42,537 bases of DNA, from positions 1 to 42,537 of the forward strand of contig PQXF01000025.1 in assembly GCA_003194445.1 (NCBI GenBank), read 5' to 3'. The DNA comes from Candidatus Methanogaster sp. Its GTDB lineage: Archaea; Halobacteriota; Methanosarcinia; Methanosarcinales; Methanogasteraceae. The notes under the pieces were generated by a model. That model was not told where the DNA came from. It saw only the letters and a list, made by a program, of their open reading frames with translations, and searched no databases. A program made the position numbers and the translations under genes. This document shows, one piece after another, positions 8,301 to 16,316 of the stretch (positions are counted from its first letter, which is position 1; each line of letters begins with the position of its first letter).

Positions 8301-10082
8301 ATGGAATCCACCGCACAGCAACCTAGTGTCACCATGATCAGCGGCCCTGTAGTACAGGCACGTCCTGCTCACAAATTTTCGATGAACGAGATGGTGGAGA
8401 TCGGTGACGAACGGCTGGTGGGTGAAGTCATTGATCTTGACGAGGACCTTGCCACTATCCAGGTCTATGAAGACACAACCGGTCTGCGGCCGGGGGCGGA
8501 TGTATATGCCAAAGAACTCCCCCTGTATGTGGAACTCGGACCAGGACTTATGTGTGAAATTTTTGACGGGGTCCAGCGTCCCCTTGAAGTGCTTCGAGGG
8601 AAACGGGGAGACTTTATACACAGGGGAAAGACAGGAACAGCCCTTCCAAGGGACAGGGTATGGCAATTTACCCCATCTGTAAGGCCCGGCGCCACGATCT
8701 CACCAGGCGAAATTCTGGGTGAAGTGCCGGAGTCACAGCTCATTACACACAGGATTCCGGTCCCTCCCGATGTGCAGGGAACTTTGGAACATATCGTGCC
8801 CAAAGGGGACTATATACTTGATGATGTCATTGCAGTAATCCGGTCCTCTTCTGATAAAATTCATGAACTCAAACTTTTCCACAGATGGCCGGTAAGAAAA
8901 ATCCGCCCATACAGGGAACGGCTGGTACCCTCTGAGCCCCTCATAACCGGGCAGAGGGTAATAGACACCTTCTTCCCCCTGGCGAGGGGTGGTACTGCAG
9001 GCATACCAGGGGGCTTTGGGACAGGGAAGACCGTCGCCCAGCACCAGCTTTCCAAGTGGGCGGATGCGGACATCATAGTCTACATCGGCTGCGGAGAGCG
9101 GGGAAACGAAATGACAGGAGTCCTGGTGGACTTGCCTAAACTGCTGGACCCACGGACCCGGCGCCCTCTCATAGAAAGGACCATTCTTATTGCCAACACT
9201 TCGGATATGCCTGTAGCCGCCAGGGAGGCCAGTATTTACACAGGCATCACCATAGCGGAATACTACCGGGACATGGGCTATGACGTTGCCCTTATGGCAG
9301 ATTCCACTTCAAGGTGGGCCGAGGCCCTGAGGGAGATATCCGGTCGACTGGAGGAGATGCCTGCTGAGGAAGGTTTCCCGGCCTATCTGGCAAGCAGGCT
9401 TGCCGCCTTCTATGAACGTGCGGGACAGGTGGTGTCTTTAGCTGGTAAAAGGGGCTCAGTGACCCTCATAGGTGCGGTCTCACCTCCGGGAGGAGATTTC
9501 TCTGAACCTGTAACCATGCATACCAAGCGCTTTGTCCAGTGCTTCTGGGCCCTTGATAAAGAGCTTGCAAGCGCCAGATACTTTCCTGCCATAAACTACC
9601 TTCAGAGCTATTCCGCCTATATCTCAGCGGTTGAGCCGTGGTGGACTGAGAAGGTGGGGAGCACATGGAAGATCCTGAGGGAAAAGACCATCAACATCCT
9701 CCAGGAGGACTCAAGACTGCAAAATATCGTAAAATTACTGGGAGAAGAGGCCCTGCCTGATGATCAGAAAAGGATTGTCGAGGGAGCAAGGCTCTTAAAG
9801 AACGACTTCCTGCAACAGAGCGCTTTTGACCCGGTGGATACCTATGCCGGGCCGGAAAAGCAGTTCCTCCTGCTTGATGTCATACTACATTTCATTGAAC
9901 GCCTGGCCGACGTGGTAAAGGCCCGGATCCCTCTGTTCAGGGCCACGGAGCTTCCTGTGGTAGCCGAAATCCACAAGCTGAAGTTTACCCGGCGGGGTGA
10001 TGACCCAGGCCCCTTCAAGTCCGTCAGGGAACAGATAGACAAGGAGATCAATGCACTTCTCCATAGGCAGGATAGCTTATAA
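8301..10082 (+). CDS. atpA: V/A-type ATP synthase subunit A (catalytic)
   Basis: Catalytic subunit of the V1/A1 head, which couples ATP hydrolysis or synthesis to ion movement across the membrane. The order is a beta-barrel ([22 protein letters not shown]), the bulge domain specific to A subunits (about residues 110-190), a Walker A loop at 237-244 (GGFGTGKT, where most relatives have GPFGSGKT), the GERGNEM motif and [23 protein letters not shown]. The length of 593 aa is normal. It is first in a run A-B-D on the plus strand. No ribosome site is obvious before the ATG. The E, C, F, I and K genes are absent from this locus. Confidence 0.96.
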   Translation: MESTAQQPSVTMISGPVVQARPAHKFSMNEMVEIGDERLVGEVIDLDEDLATIQVYEDTTGLRPGADVYAKELPLYVELGPGLMCEIFDGVQRPLEVLRGKRGDFIHRGKTGTALPRDRVWQFTPSVRPGATISPGEILGEVPESQLITHRIPVPPDVQGTLEHIVPKGDYILDDVIAVIRSSSDKIHELKLFHRWPVRKIRPYRERLVPSEPLITGQRVIDTFFPLARGGTAGIPGGFGTGKTVAQHQLSKWADADIIVYIGCGERGNEMTGVLVDLPKLLDPRTRRPLIERTILIANTSDMPVAAREASIYTGITIAEYYRDMGYDVALMADSTSRWAEALREISGRLEEMPAEEGFPAYLASRLAAFYERAGQVVSLAGKRGSVTLIGAVSPPGGDFSEPVTMHTKRFVQCFWALDKELASARYFPAINYLQSYSAYISAVEPWWTEKVGSTWKILREKTINILQEDSRLQNIVKLLGEEALPDDQKRIVEGARLLKNDFLQQSAFDPVDTYAGPEKQFLLLDVILHFIERLADVVKARIPLFRATELPVVAEIHKLKFTRRGDDPGPFKSVREQIDKEINALLHRQDSL

Positions 10083-10083
10083 A

Positions 10084-10132
10084 TATAGGCTTTTAGGCTG
10101 AAGGTTGAAGGCTTTCAGCTTTCAGCTGTTAG
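10084..10132. repeat. Heptad array between subunit A and B genes
   Basis: Seven consecutive 7-nt units on the themes CTGAAGG and CTTTCAG fill the intergenic gap between the two ATPase genes. Confidence 0.65.
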
Positions 10133-10147
10133 GGATAAAATAGAACT

Positions 10148-11551
10148 ATGAAAACAGTTACAGGTCCTGCCATGAAGGGAATCCTGGAATACATAGGCAT
10201 TGACAGGATAAGCGGCCCATTGGTTGTGATAAGCGGCGTTAAAGGTGTCGGTTTTGGTGAAGTTGTGGAAATCGTCCCTTCAGATGGCCGGTCCCGTCAG
10301 GGCAGGATACTCTCTATAAGCGAAGACGTTGCCGTGGTGGAGGTATTTGAAGGGACCTCGGGCCTTGCCCAGCCCACCACCAGGGTGCGTTTCCTTGGAA
10401 GGCCCTTTGAGATAACCGTATCAAAGGAGGAGGTACTGGGACGGATTTTTGATGGCTTGGGCCGGCCCCTTGATGGCGGGCCTGTGCCGTTCAGAGGGGA
10501 GAAACGGAATATAAACGGCCTGCCCATAAACCCGGTGGCCCGGGCCTACCCACAGGACTTCATACAGACAGGCATATCCGCCATAGACGGTATGAATACC
10601 ATTGTGAGGGGTCAGAAACTGCCCATTTTTTCCGGAAGCGGGTTGCCGCACAATGAGTTTGCGGCCCAGATTGTCAGACAGGCAAGGCTCCTTACTGAGG
10701 ATGAAGGGTTTGCGGTGATCTTCGGTGCCATGGGAGTATGCCATGACGAGGCACAGACCTTCCGTCGCAGCTTTGAGGAAAGCGGGATACTTAAAAACGT
10801 GGCCATGTTCTTGAACCTGGCGGATGACCCGACAGTTGAAAGGCTCATGACTCCCAGGATCGCCCTCACCGTTGCGGAATACCTGGCCTTTGAACAGGGA
10901 ATGCACGTCCTGGTGATCCTGACTGACATGACAAACTACTGCGAGGCCCTGAGGGAAGTGGCCACTTCCAAGGGCGAGGTGCCGAGCCGCAAGGGCTACC
11001 CCGGATACCTCTACAGTGATCTTGCATCTATCTATGAAAGGGCCGGCCATATAATCGACAGACCGGGGTCTATTACTCAGATAGCCATTCTCACCATGCC
11101 GGATGATGACATTACTCATCCTATCCCTGACCTGACAGGGTATATCACCGAAGGCCAGATAGTCCTCGATCGTTCTCTGGCCCAGAGGGACATCTATCCC
11201 CCGATAAACGTATTACCGTCTCTTTCCCGGCTTATGAGCGATGGTATCGGTGAGGGAAGAACCAGGAAGGACCACGCGAACCTCTCAAGCCAGATCTACG
11301 CCGCCTATGCCCGTGCACGGCAGGTACAACGGCTTGCATCCATCATAGGAGAAGAGGACCTTTCTGCAACAGACAAACTCTATCTTGCGTTTGCAAGGGA
11401 ATTCCACGAACGTTTTTTGCAGCAAGGGACAGACGAAAATCGCACCATAATCCAGACACTGGAACTTGGATGGGAGCTGGTGACGCTCCTTCCGGAGCAG
11501 GAACTCACCCGTTTAAAGCCGGAAGAGATCGATCAATATGGTAAAATCTGA
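10148..11551 (+). CDS. atpB: V/A-type ATP synthase subunit B
   Basis: Non-catalytic nucleotide-binding partner of subunit A. It shows the B-type sequence [17 protein letters not shown] in place of a Walker A loop, then [19 protein letters not shown] and [22 protein letters not shown]. The 467-aa length is normal. The 65-bp gap from the A gene is filled by a heptad array (10084-10132). An internal ATG at 10181 ([20 protein letters not shown]) is an alternative start that fits many relatives better, because the beta-barrel begins right after it. Confidence 0.96.
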   Translation: MKTVTGPAMKGILEYIGIDRISGPLVVISGVKGVGFGEVVEIVPSDGRSRQGRILSISEDVAVVEVFEGTSGLAQPTTRVRFLGRPFEITVSKEEVLGRIFDGLGRPLDGGPVPFRGEKRNINGLPINPVARAYPQDFIQTGISAIDGMNTIVRGQKLPIFSGSGLPHNEFAAQIVRQARLLTEDEGFAVIFGAMGVCHDEAQTFRRSFEESGILKNVAMFLNLADDPTVERLMTPRIALTVAEYLAFEQGMHVLVILTDMTNYCEALREVATSKGEVPSRKGYPGYLYSDLASIYERAGHIIDRPGSITQIAILTMPDDDITHPIPDLTGYITEGQIVLDRSLAQRDIYPPINVLPSLSRLMSDGIGEGRTRKDHANLSSQIYAAYARARQVQRLASIIGEEDLSATDKLYLAFAREFHERFLQQGTDENRTIIQTLELGWELVTLLPEQELTRLKPEEIDQYGKI

Positions 11552-11552
11552 A

Positions 11553-11598
11553 TTAAGCGATTAGCTGTCAGCCATTAGCGTTTAGCTTTGAAAAATCA
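11553..11598 (+). repeat. 46-bp dispersed repeat with heptad structure, copy 1
   Basis: The sequence is repeated in inverted orientation at 30876-30921 with two differences in 46 by my reading. Inside it, four 7-nt units on the theme TTAGCTG run from 11561 to 11588. The copy ends at the A of the subunit D start codon, so the gene has no Shine-Dalgarno-like sequence at the normal position. Confidence 0.75.
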
Positions 11599-12257
11599 TG
11601 GAACGTATTCAGATACCCGCAAATAAAAGTAACCTCATTCGCCTGAAGGAAGAATTGGTACTTGCTCAGGAGGGGCTTGAACTCCTGGACCAGAAAAAGG
11701 AGATCCTTATCAATCATATAGGCATCCTGGCATCAAAGGCAGACTTGGTGCGAAAAGAAGTAAATCAACGTCTTCTCAGGACTTATGCCTTTCTCAAAGA
11801 TGCCCTTTTGGAGAATGGCGAATCTTCGGTCCGGGCCACCGGACTTGGAGTAAAGACCGGGGAAAGCGTCATACTGAGGGAACGAAGTCTTATGGGAGTA
11901 GTGCTCCCCCTGGTCCGAATAGACCTTCCACCACACAAGCCGGGCTATGGGTTCTATGGAACAGGCAAGTCCATGGACGCCACATCCGAGGCCATTCACA
12001 GAGCCATGGAGGTTGTGGCAGAGCTGGCGGAGCTGGAGGTAGGCATTGAGCGCCTCATGGCAGAGCTGAAGAAGACGCTTAAGCGGATAAATGCCTTGGC
12101 CCATATCTATGTCCCAACCTACCGGGCAACGATCAAGGCAATGGAAGAAACCCTTGAGGAAAAGGAACGAGAGGCGCTTTTTCAGCTTAAACGTATAAAG
12201 AAAAAATCGGCAACCAGCAACCCGAAAAAAGGACACATAGATGATGAAGGAAGATAA
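11598..12257 (+). CDS. atpD: V/A-type ATP synthase subunit D
   Basis: Central-shaft subunit that turns within the A3B3 head. The N-terminal helix IPANKSNLIRLKEELVLAQEGLELLDQKKEIL is characteristic of the family, and the protein is a long coiled coil with a matching C-terminal helix (about residues 145-195). Length 219 aa is typical. The tail (about ATSNPKKGHIDDEGR) is encoded partly by a heptad-like sequence and overlaps the next gene by 17 bases. Translation starts directly at the end of a 46-bp dispersed repeat, without an evident ribosome site. Confidence 0.94.
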   Translation: MERIQIPANKSNLIRLKEELVLAQEGLELLDQKKEILINHIGILASKADLVRKEVNQRLLRTYAFLKDALLENGESSVRATGLGVKTGESVILRERSLMGVVLPLVRIDLPPHKPGYGFYGTGKSMDATSEAIHRAMEVVAELAELEVGIERLMAELKKTLKRINALAHIYVPTYRATIKAMEETLEEKEREALFQLKRIKKKSATSNPKKGHIDDEGR

Positions 12258-12699
12258 CAGGCTGTTTTCCAGAATATTGATCCCTGTCGATGGCTCAAAA
12301 TTCAGCCTGAAGGCAGTGAGACTTGCCAAACAACTGGCAGAAATCCAAGGTTCTGAGCTGCTCTTGCTCCACGCACTGGACACGGCTGTACTCAATCAAC
12401 TATGCAGGTTTAACTACAAACCCCATAACGAAGTCCGTGCCGACATGGAAGGAAGCGCAAAGGCCTTTCTGGAAGACATGTCCCTGGAAGTCAGTCAATC
12501 CGGCGTTTTGGTCTCCATAACCATCAAGGAGGGAACCCCTCACGAGGTAATCCTTGATGAAACAGTCAGTTGGGGGGCTGATCTTATTGTTATGGGAAAA
12601 CTGGGGAAAAGAGGCGTGAGCAGGATCCTGCTCGGAAGCGTTGCCGAACGCGTGATCGAGTTTGCCGACCTCCCTGTTTTGCTGGTTGCTGGTTGCTAG
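12241..12699 (+). CDS. Universal stress protein (UspA family)
   Basis: A 152-aa single Usp domain. RILIPVDGSKFSLKAV at the start and the ATP-binding pattern G-2x-G-9x-G-S/T are present (VMGKLGKRGVSRILLGSVAERV), as is the closing strand LPVLLVAG, so it is probably an ATP-binding type. It overlaps the subunit D gene by 17 bases, which suggests coupling to the ATPase operon and a possible role in energy stress. The last codons (LLVAGC) and the stop are read from a TTGCTGG heptad array at 12679-12720. Confidence 0.92.
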   Translation: MMKEDNRLFSRILIPVDGSKFSLKAVRLAKQLAEIQGSELLLLHALDTAVLNQLCRFNYKPHNEVRADMEGSAKAFLEDMSLEVSQSGVLVSITIKEGTPHEVILDETVSWGADLIVMGKLGKRGVSRILLGSVAERVIEFADLPVLLVAGC

Positions 12700-12720
12700 T
12701 TGCTGGTTACTCGTTTCGAG
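12679..12720. repeat. Heptad array, theme TTGCTGG
   Basis: Six consecutive 7-nt units start inside the universal stress protein gene and continue past its stop. The same theme occurs three more times at 13103-13123, on the other side of the response regulator gene. Confidence 0.75.
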
Positions 12721-12727
12721 ATTCCCC

Positions 12728-13093
12728 TTATTCAAGTAATTCCTTAACTGCTTTTATCATATCCTGACGCGGGACTGGTTTGGTAAATGTGCGCATCACA
12801 CCGAGTTTCTTTGCTATTCCCAGATAATTCTTCGGTCCAACGCGGCCGCCTCCTGACATGGCAATAATTTTAACATCCGGGAAGTCTCGCCTGAGTTCTA
12901 TGATCATCTCAACACCTTCCTTTGCAGGCATGATGATATCTGTGATGACCAGGTCGGTTGGGGCCTCCCGATAGAGTCTCAGCCCCTCCTTGCCGTCAAG
13001 AGCATCAACCACCTCGTAACCCTCATGCTCTAACGTCTGTCTGAGCATCTCGAGTATTTGAATGTCGTCGTCTATTACAAGAATGCGTGCCAT
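12728..13093 (-). CDS. Single-domain response regulator (CheY-like receiver)
   Basis: A 121-aa receiver domain with no output domain. The acidic pocket is D8-D9-D10, the phospho-acceptor is D52 (in TDIIMP), the switch residue is S80 and the conserved lysine is K105 (FTKPV). It lies 30 bases downstream of the histidine kinase gene, separated only by a heptad array, so the two probably form a pair. With no DNA-binding domain it likely acts by protein contact or in a phosphorelay. Confidence 0.92.
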   Translation of the reverse strand: MARILVIDDDIQILEMLRQTLEHEGYEVVDALDGKEGLRLYREAPTDLVITDIIMPAKEGVEMIIELRRDFPDVKIIAMSGGGRVGPKNYLGIAKKLGVMRTFTKPVPRQDMIKAVKELLE

Positions 13094-13102
13094 GTTTCCT
13101 CG

Positions 13103-13123
13103 TTGCTGGTTGCTGGTTGCTGG
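13103..13123. repeat. Heptad array between kinase and regulator genes
   Basis: Three perfect TTGCTGG units directly adjoin the kinase stop codon. The theme matches the array at 12679-12720. Confidence 0.7.
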
Positions 13124-15142
13124 TTAAGAGACTTTTTCATGGTTCTGTGGATATGGATTGTTTGCGTAATCAGGTTCCTTGATCCGGGGAAGATAGACAT
13201 GGAATGTGGTGCCTTTACCAGGTTCGCTGTAAACCTGAATATCTCCTCCATAGCTTTTGACAATCCCATGGCTTATGGCAAGGCCCAATCCAGTACCTTC
13301 ACCAATAGGCTTTGTGGTAAAATATGGATTAAAGATCTTCTCCATTACAGAATGATCCATACCATGACCCGTATCACTTACGGTGAGTTTGAGGTATGTT
13401 CCCGGCAACAGATCCGGATTGGGCTTTGAATCATCGGGACCAATTTCCTCTTCCAGAAGGGTTACATCCAGAACTCCTCCTTTCTCCCGCATGGCATGAT
13501 GGGCATTGGTGCAGAGGTTCATCAGCACCTGGTAAATCTGAGTGGAATCGGCCAGGATGGCGCCACATTCCTTATCTATTTTTTGGCTTATCTGAATGCT
13601 TGTTGGTATGGATGACCTCCGCAGTCCGAGCGCTTCTTCTATGATGGGTTGAATCCTGATTAATTTCCTTTCATGCTCACTCTGACGGCTGAAGGTGAGA
13701 ATCTGCTGAACCAGGTCCTTGGCACGATTCGCAGCCATGAGTATTTCATTAAGATTTTTTTGGACAACGCTACCTTCAGGCACATGATCCATGGTCAAAT
13801 CTGCATATCCAATAATCGGATAAAGGATGTTGTTGAAGTCATGGGCAATCCCTCCGGCCAATACACCTATAGCCTCCATTTTTTGCGCGCGTTGAAGTTG
13901 CGCTTCAAGCTTCTTCTTTTCTTCCTCCGCCCGCTTCAGCTCGGTGATGTCCCTGGAAATTTCTATAACTGTAATAGGTTTTCCATTTTCATCTTTTAAC
14001 GCTTCATTTGCAGTGCAATGGAAAAATATTGTTTTCCCATCTTTACCTATCACTTCAGTAACATGCTCATGAACCTTCCTGTCCTTAAATGCCTTAAGTG
14101 TGATGCAAGGATATGGCTCGCAAGGTTCTTTTCTTTTATGGTAAACTTCATAACACTTTTTGCCGATGATATCGTTTCCGAAGATTTTCTTGGCGATTTT
14201 ATTCGCCCAGACAATATTTAACTCATCATCCATCATGCTTATATGGTCACCAATAGACTGCAGCATGGCATCAAGTTTTCCTTGAGAGTCTCTTAAAGTC
14301 TCCTCAACCTGCTTCAGCTCGGTGATGTCAACCCAGTTTGCCAGGTAATACTTGAACTCACCATCACTTCTGACCGGTCTAGAGGTTATTTTAACCCAGA
14401 ATCTCTCCCCACCTTTCTTTTGAAAAAGCTGCTTAAGCTTATACGCTCCCTTGCGCATTGCTTCATCAAAGTCTGCGCTCGTTTTCTGTAAAGTTTCTTC
14501 CGTCCACCAGGGGTACGGGGCTTTTTTGCCAATAAGCTCTACAGAAGAAAAGCCGGTTAGCCTTTCCAGTGAAGGATTTACATATCTTATTGAAGTATCT
14601 TGATTGATAACTATTATAGGATTTGGAGAATTGTCCAGCAGGCTTGAACTGAATTTCTCACTTTCACGCAGCGCCTCTATGCCCTGCTTACGTGAGGTGA
14701 TGTCACGAGCAATCGCAACACCTATTTTTTGGCCCTTGCTTTTGAAGAAGTTTCCAGTAATCTCTACAGGTAGAAGGCTCCCATCTTTTCTGCGCTGGTT
14801 CACCTCGAACGTTAAATTCTCGGCCAGCCCATCCCGAACCTTCAGAAAAGCCTCATATCCTCTGGCATCGGCATCGATTTCCTTGTTGCTCAGTTTCAGC
14901 AACTCTTCTTTGCTGTAGTCCAGCGATTTACAAGCCGCCTGATTCGCATCCACGAACCTGCCCGCCTCATCACACAGAAATACGGCATCTTTGGCAGTCT
15001 CAAAAAGCACACGGTATTTTTTCTCGGACTCCCAAAGCGCTTCATTCACCCGTTTGTACTCAAGAGCTTCATTTTCTAGATCCTTCACCCTTTTTTCCAA
15101 TTCTTCATAGGTAGGCTTGTTTGCCATTAGAAAATTCTCCAA
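13124..15142 (-). CDS. PAS-domain sensor histidine kinase
   Basis: A 672-aa kinase with no transmembrane segment, so probably a cytosolic sensor. After a short coiled coil (residues 8-45) come three PAS domains at roughly 42-150, 165-278 and 288-402. The third holds a cysteine motif (CEPYPC, 341-346) of the kind seen in PAS domains that may bind a cofactor or sense redox state. The kinase core has the phospho-acceptor H434 (GGIAHDFNNIL), an N box at 542-546, G1 at 590-594 (DTGHGMD) and G2 at 615-621 (EGTGLGLAIS). There is no fused receiver; the receiver is the next gene. The ligand is unknown. Confidence 0.93.
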   Translation of the reverse strand: MENFLMANKPTYEELEKRVKDLENEALEYKRVNEALWESEKKYRVLFETAKDAVFLCDEAGRFVDANQAACKSLDYSKEELLKLSNKEIDADARGYEAFLKVRDGLAENLTFEVNQRRKDGSLLPVEITGNFFKSKGQKIGVAIARDITSRKQGIEALRESEKFSSSLLDNSPNPIIVINQDTSIRYVNPSLERLTGFSSVELIGKKAPYPWWTEETLQKTSADFDEAMRKGAYKLKQLFQKKGGERFWVKITSRPVRSDGEFKYYLANWVDITELKQVEETLRDSQGKLDAMLQSIGDHISMMDDELNIVWANKIAKKIFGNDIIGKKCYEVYHKRKEPCEPYPCITLKAFKDRKVHEHVTEVIGKDGKTIFFHCTANEALKDENGKPITVIEISRDITELKRAEEEKKKLEAQLQRAQKMEAIGVLAGGIAHDFNNILYPIIGYADLTMDHVPEGSVVQKNLNEILMAANRAKDLVQQILTFSRQSEHERKLIRIQPIIEEALGLRRSSIPTSIQISQKIDKECGAILADSTQIYQVLMNLCTNAHHAMREKGGVLDVTLLEEEIGPDDSKPNPDLLPGTYLKLTVSDTGHGMDHSVMEKIFNPYFTTKPIGEGTGLGLAISHGIVKSYGGDIQVYSEPGKGTTFHVYLPRIKEPDYANNPYPQNHEKVS

Positions 15143-15271
15143 CTATCATTAAAACGAAAAACACCTATCCCGCACTGGTATATGCAATACCGCGCACGAG
15201 CCTTCACGAGTCCCACAAGGATTCTCTCCCTGGTTTTGCAAATAGTATGTTACCTATTCATTTAAAATATC
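15143..15271. other. Upstream region of the kinase gene
   Basis: No gene seen. It ends with AAAATATC (15264-15271), the left target duplication of the small element that follows. Confidence 0.4.
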
Positions 15272-15442
15272 GTAACCGTTCACGGAACGGTGAAATGAGA
15301 AATTTGGCCTTCATGATTTTGTACTGTTAATGAACGCATTCAATGATTTGGTTTCTTCAGATAATCGTATTACTCGTAAACTCGTTTCATCTCTCCCCAA
15401 TTTCTACTTTCCAATTTCAAGTTTCAAGCCGTGAACGGCTAC
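15272..15442. mobile_element. 171-bp MITE with GTAACCGTTCAC ends and 8-bp target duplication
   Basis: The left end is GTAACCGTTCACGG and the right end is the inverse of GTAGCCGTTCACGG. AAAATATC lies directly outside both ends (15264-15271 and 15443-15450), a perfect 8-bp duplication. The ends resemble those of the larger element at 3450-3820, so I place both in one IS66-like group. A heptad array (15399-15426, theme AATTTCA) makes up the right part. It is far too short to code for a transposase. Confidence 0.85.
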
Positions 15443-15481
15443 AAAATATCTTATCGGCACATTTGTCGAAATGAATAATTG

Positions 15482-15507
15482 GTAACCGTTCACAGAACGG
15501 TGAAATT
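15482..15507 (+). repeat. Solo left end of the GTAACCGTTCAC element
   Basis: The 26 bases match the left end of the element at 15272 with one difference and include the ACCGTTC/GAACGGT palindrome. No right end or target duplication follows within several hundred bases, so this is a remnant. Confidence 0.6.
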
Positions 15508-15588
15508 GCCAAGACGCAGCAGGGCACTTAGATTGGATGATTCTTGGGAAGTAAGGGCTACCCATACAAAATAGCGAAGAGGCATAAG

Positions 15589-16036
15589 ATGCCTGTGTCA
15601 GGGGCAACCTCTTCTTCATTTAGTCATAGGCGTGTGTGCCCAGGACACACTTTACACCGAACTTCTTCTCAACCATTTCCTTAAATTGATCAAAGTCATG
15701 GTTTTTACACATGGGTATTGCCTTAATCATACAATTGCTGAGATGCACCGCATCAATCTTGACGTTCTTTTTGACCGCTCCTATATTGGATATCACAGCC
15801 CGCCCAGGACACTTGCAGCGCAGAAAGCCGACCACGACAGGATTGTCGTATTGAGCGAATTCCCCGTTCTTTTCCGCCACTGCGTTGATACACTTGTATT
15901 CCCCAGGACATGCGTAACCCTGATCCATATACGCACCGCAACCTATAAGTAAGATGTTCATTTACTCCCCCTTTGCTCAAAAAAAAATCCTAAACCGAAC
16001 TCCAAATACTAAAAACAAATGCCCCTGACACGGCAT
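15589..16036. repeat. Inverted repeats flanking the CGGC-domain gene
   Basis: ATGCC-T-GTGTCAGGGGCA at 15589-15606 recurs inverted at 16020-16036 with one base missing. The pair encloses only the 113-aa gene. It could be a small mobile cassette or two REP copies. Confidence 0.45.
15620..15961 (-). CDS. CGGC-domain protein, probable metal binding
   Basis: A 113-aa protein that fits the CGGC domain family (PF08821), small proteins with conserved cysteines and histidines thought to bind metal. Candidate ligands are C8, C18 and C24 (ACPGEYKC), C49 and C51 (FLRCKCPGR) and C77 (LSNCMIKAIPMCKNHDFDQ). The typical C-G-G-C core appears here as C-K-C, so one cysteine is shifted or lost. The ribosome site GGGGGAG is 4 bases before the ATG. 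The gene stands alone between inverted repeats. Function in this organism is unknown. Confidence 0.8.
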   Translation of the reverse strand: MNILLIGCGAYMDQGYACPGEYKCINAVAEKNGEFAQYDNPVVVGFLRCKCPGRAVISNIGAVKKNVKIDAVHLSNCMIKAIPMCKNHDFDQFKEMVEKKFGVKCVLGTHAYD

Positions 16037-16316
16037 GACTCGGAGACTTGAATTCTATTCTACCTGTCTGATTAAAAACATTCCAGTCTTATGCTCATTT
16101 AAGTTTGGATTAGGTTTTTTCAGCGGAATCATAGATGATACTTGTGTGAATGATAGGAGAGGGTATATTGCCCTGCATTTGAGCGGCAAATATCGTCTCC
16201 GTGAATGGGTATGAATGGGGAGGCGGAATGGACAATTAACATATTATGGTTACTTCCTTTTTTAAATTCAAAATTGTGTCTGAACGGTCTTTTCGTTCAG
16301 ACACCAACTAACCTGC
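15962..16316. other. 355-bp spacer upstream of the ClC gene
   Basis: I see no gene. It contains the right inverted repeat at 16020-16036 and, from 16252, a dispersed repeat with a strong hairpin just before the ClC start codon. Confidence 0.5.
16252..16312 (-). repeat. Dispersed hairpin repeat, copy 1
   Basis: A perfect 11-bp stem pairs GTGTCTGAACG (16276-16286) with CGTTCAGACAC (16294-16304) around a 7-base loop. The sequence from here out to GGTTACTTCC matches, in inverted orientation, 35963-36038. The hairpin ends 12 bases before the ClC start codon and takes the place of a normal ribosome site. Confidence 0.65.

Noticed and set aside
10421-11119. 232-aa minus-strand ORF
   Set aside because: It is a shadow of the V-ATPase subunit B gene.
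12679-13123. CRISPR-like repeats
   Set aside because: The units are 7 nt with no spacers between them, and no cas gene is present.
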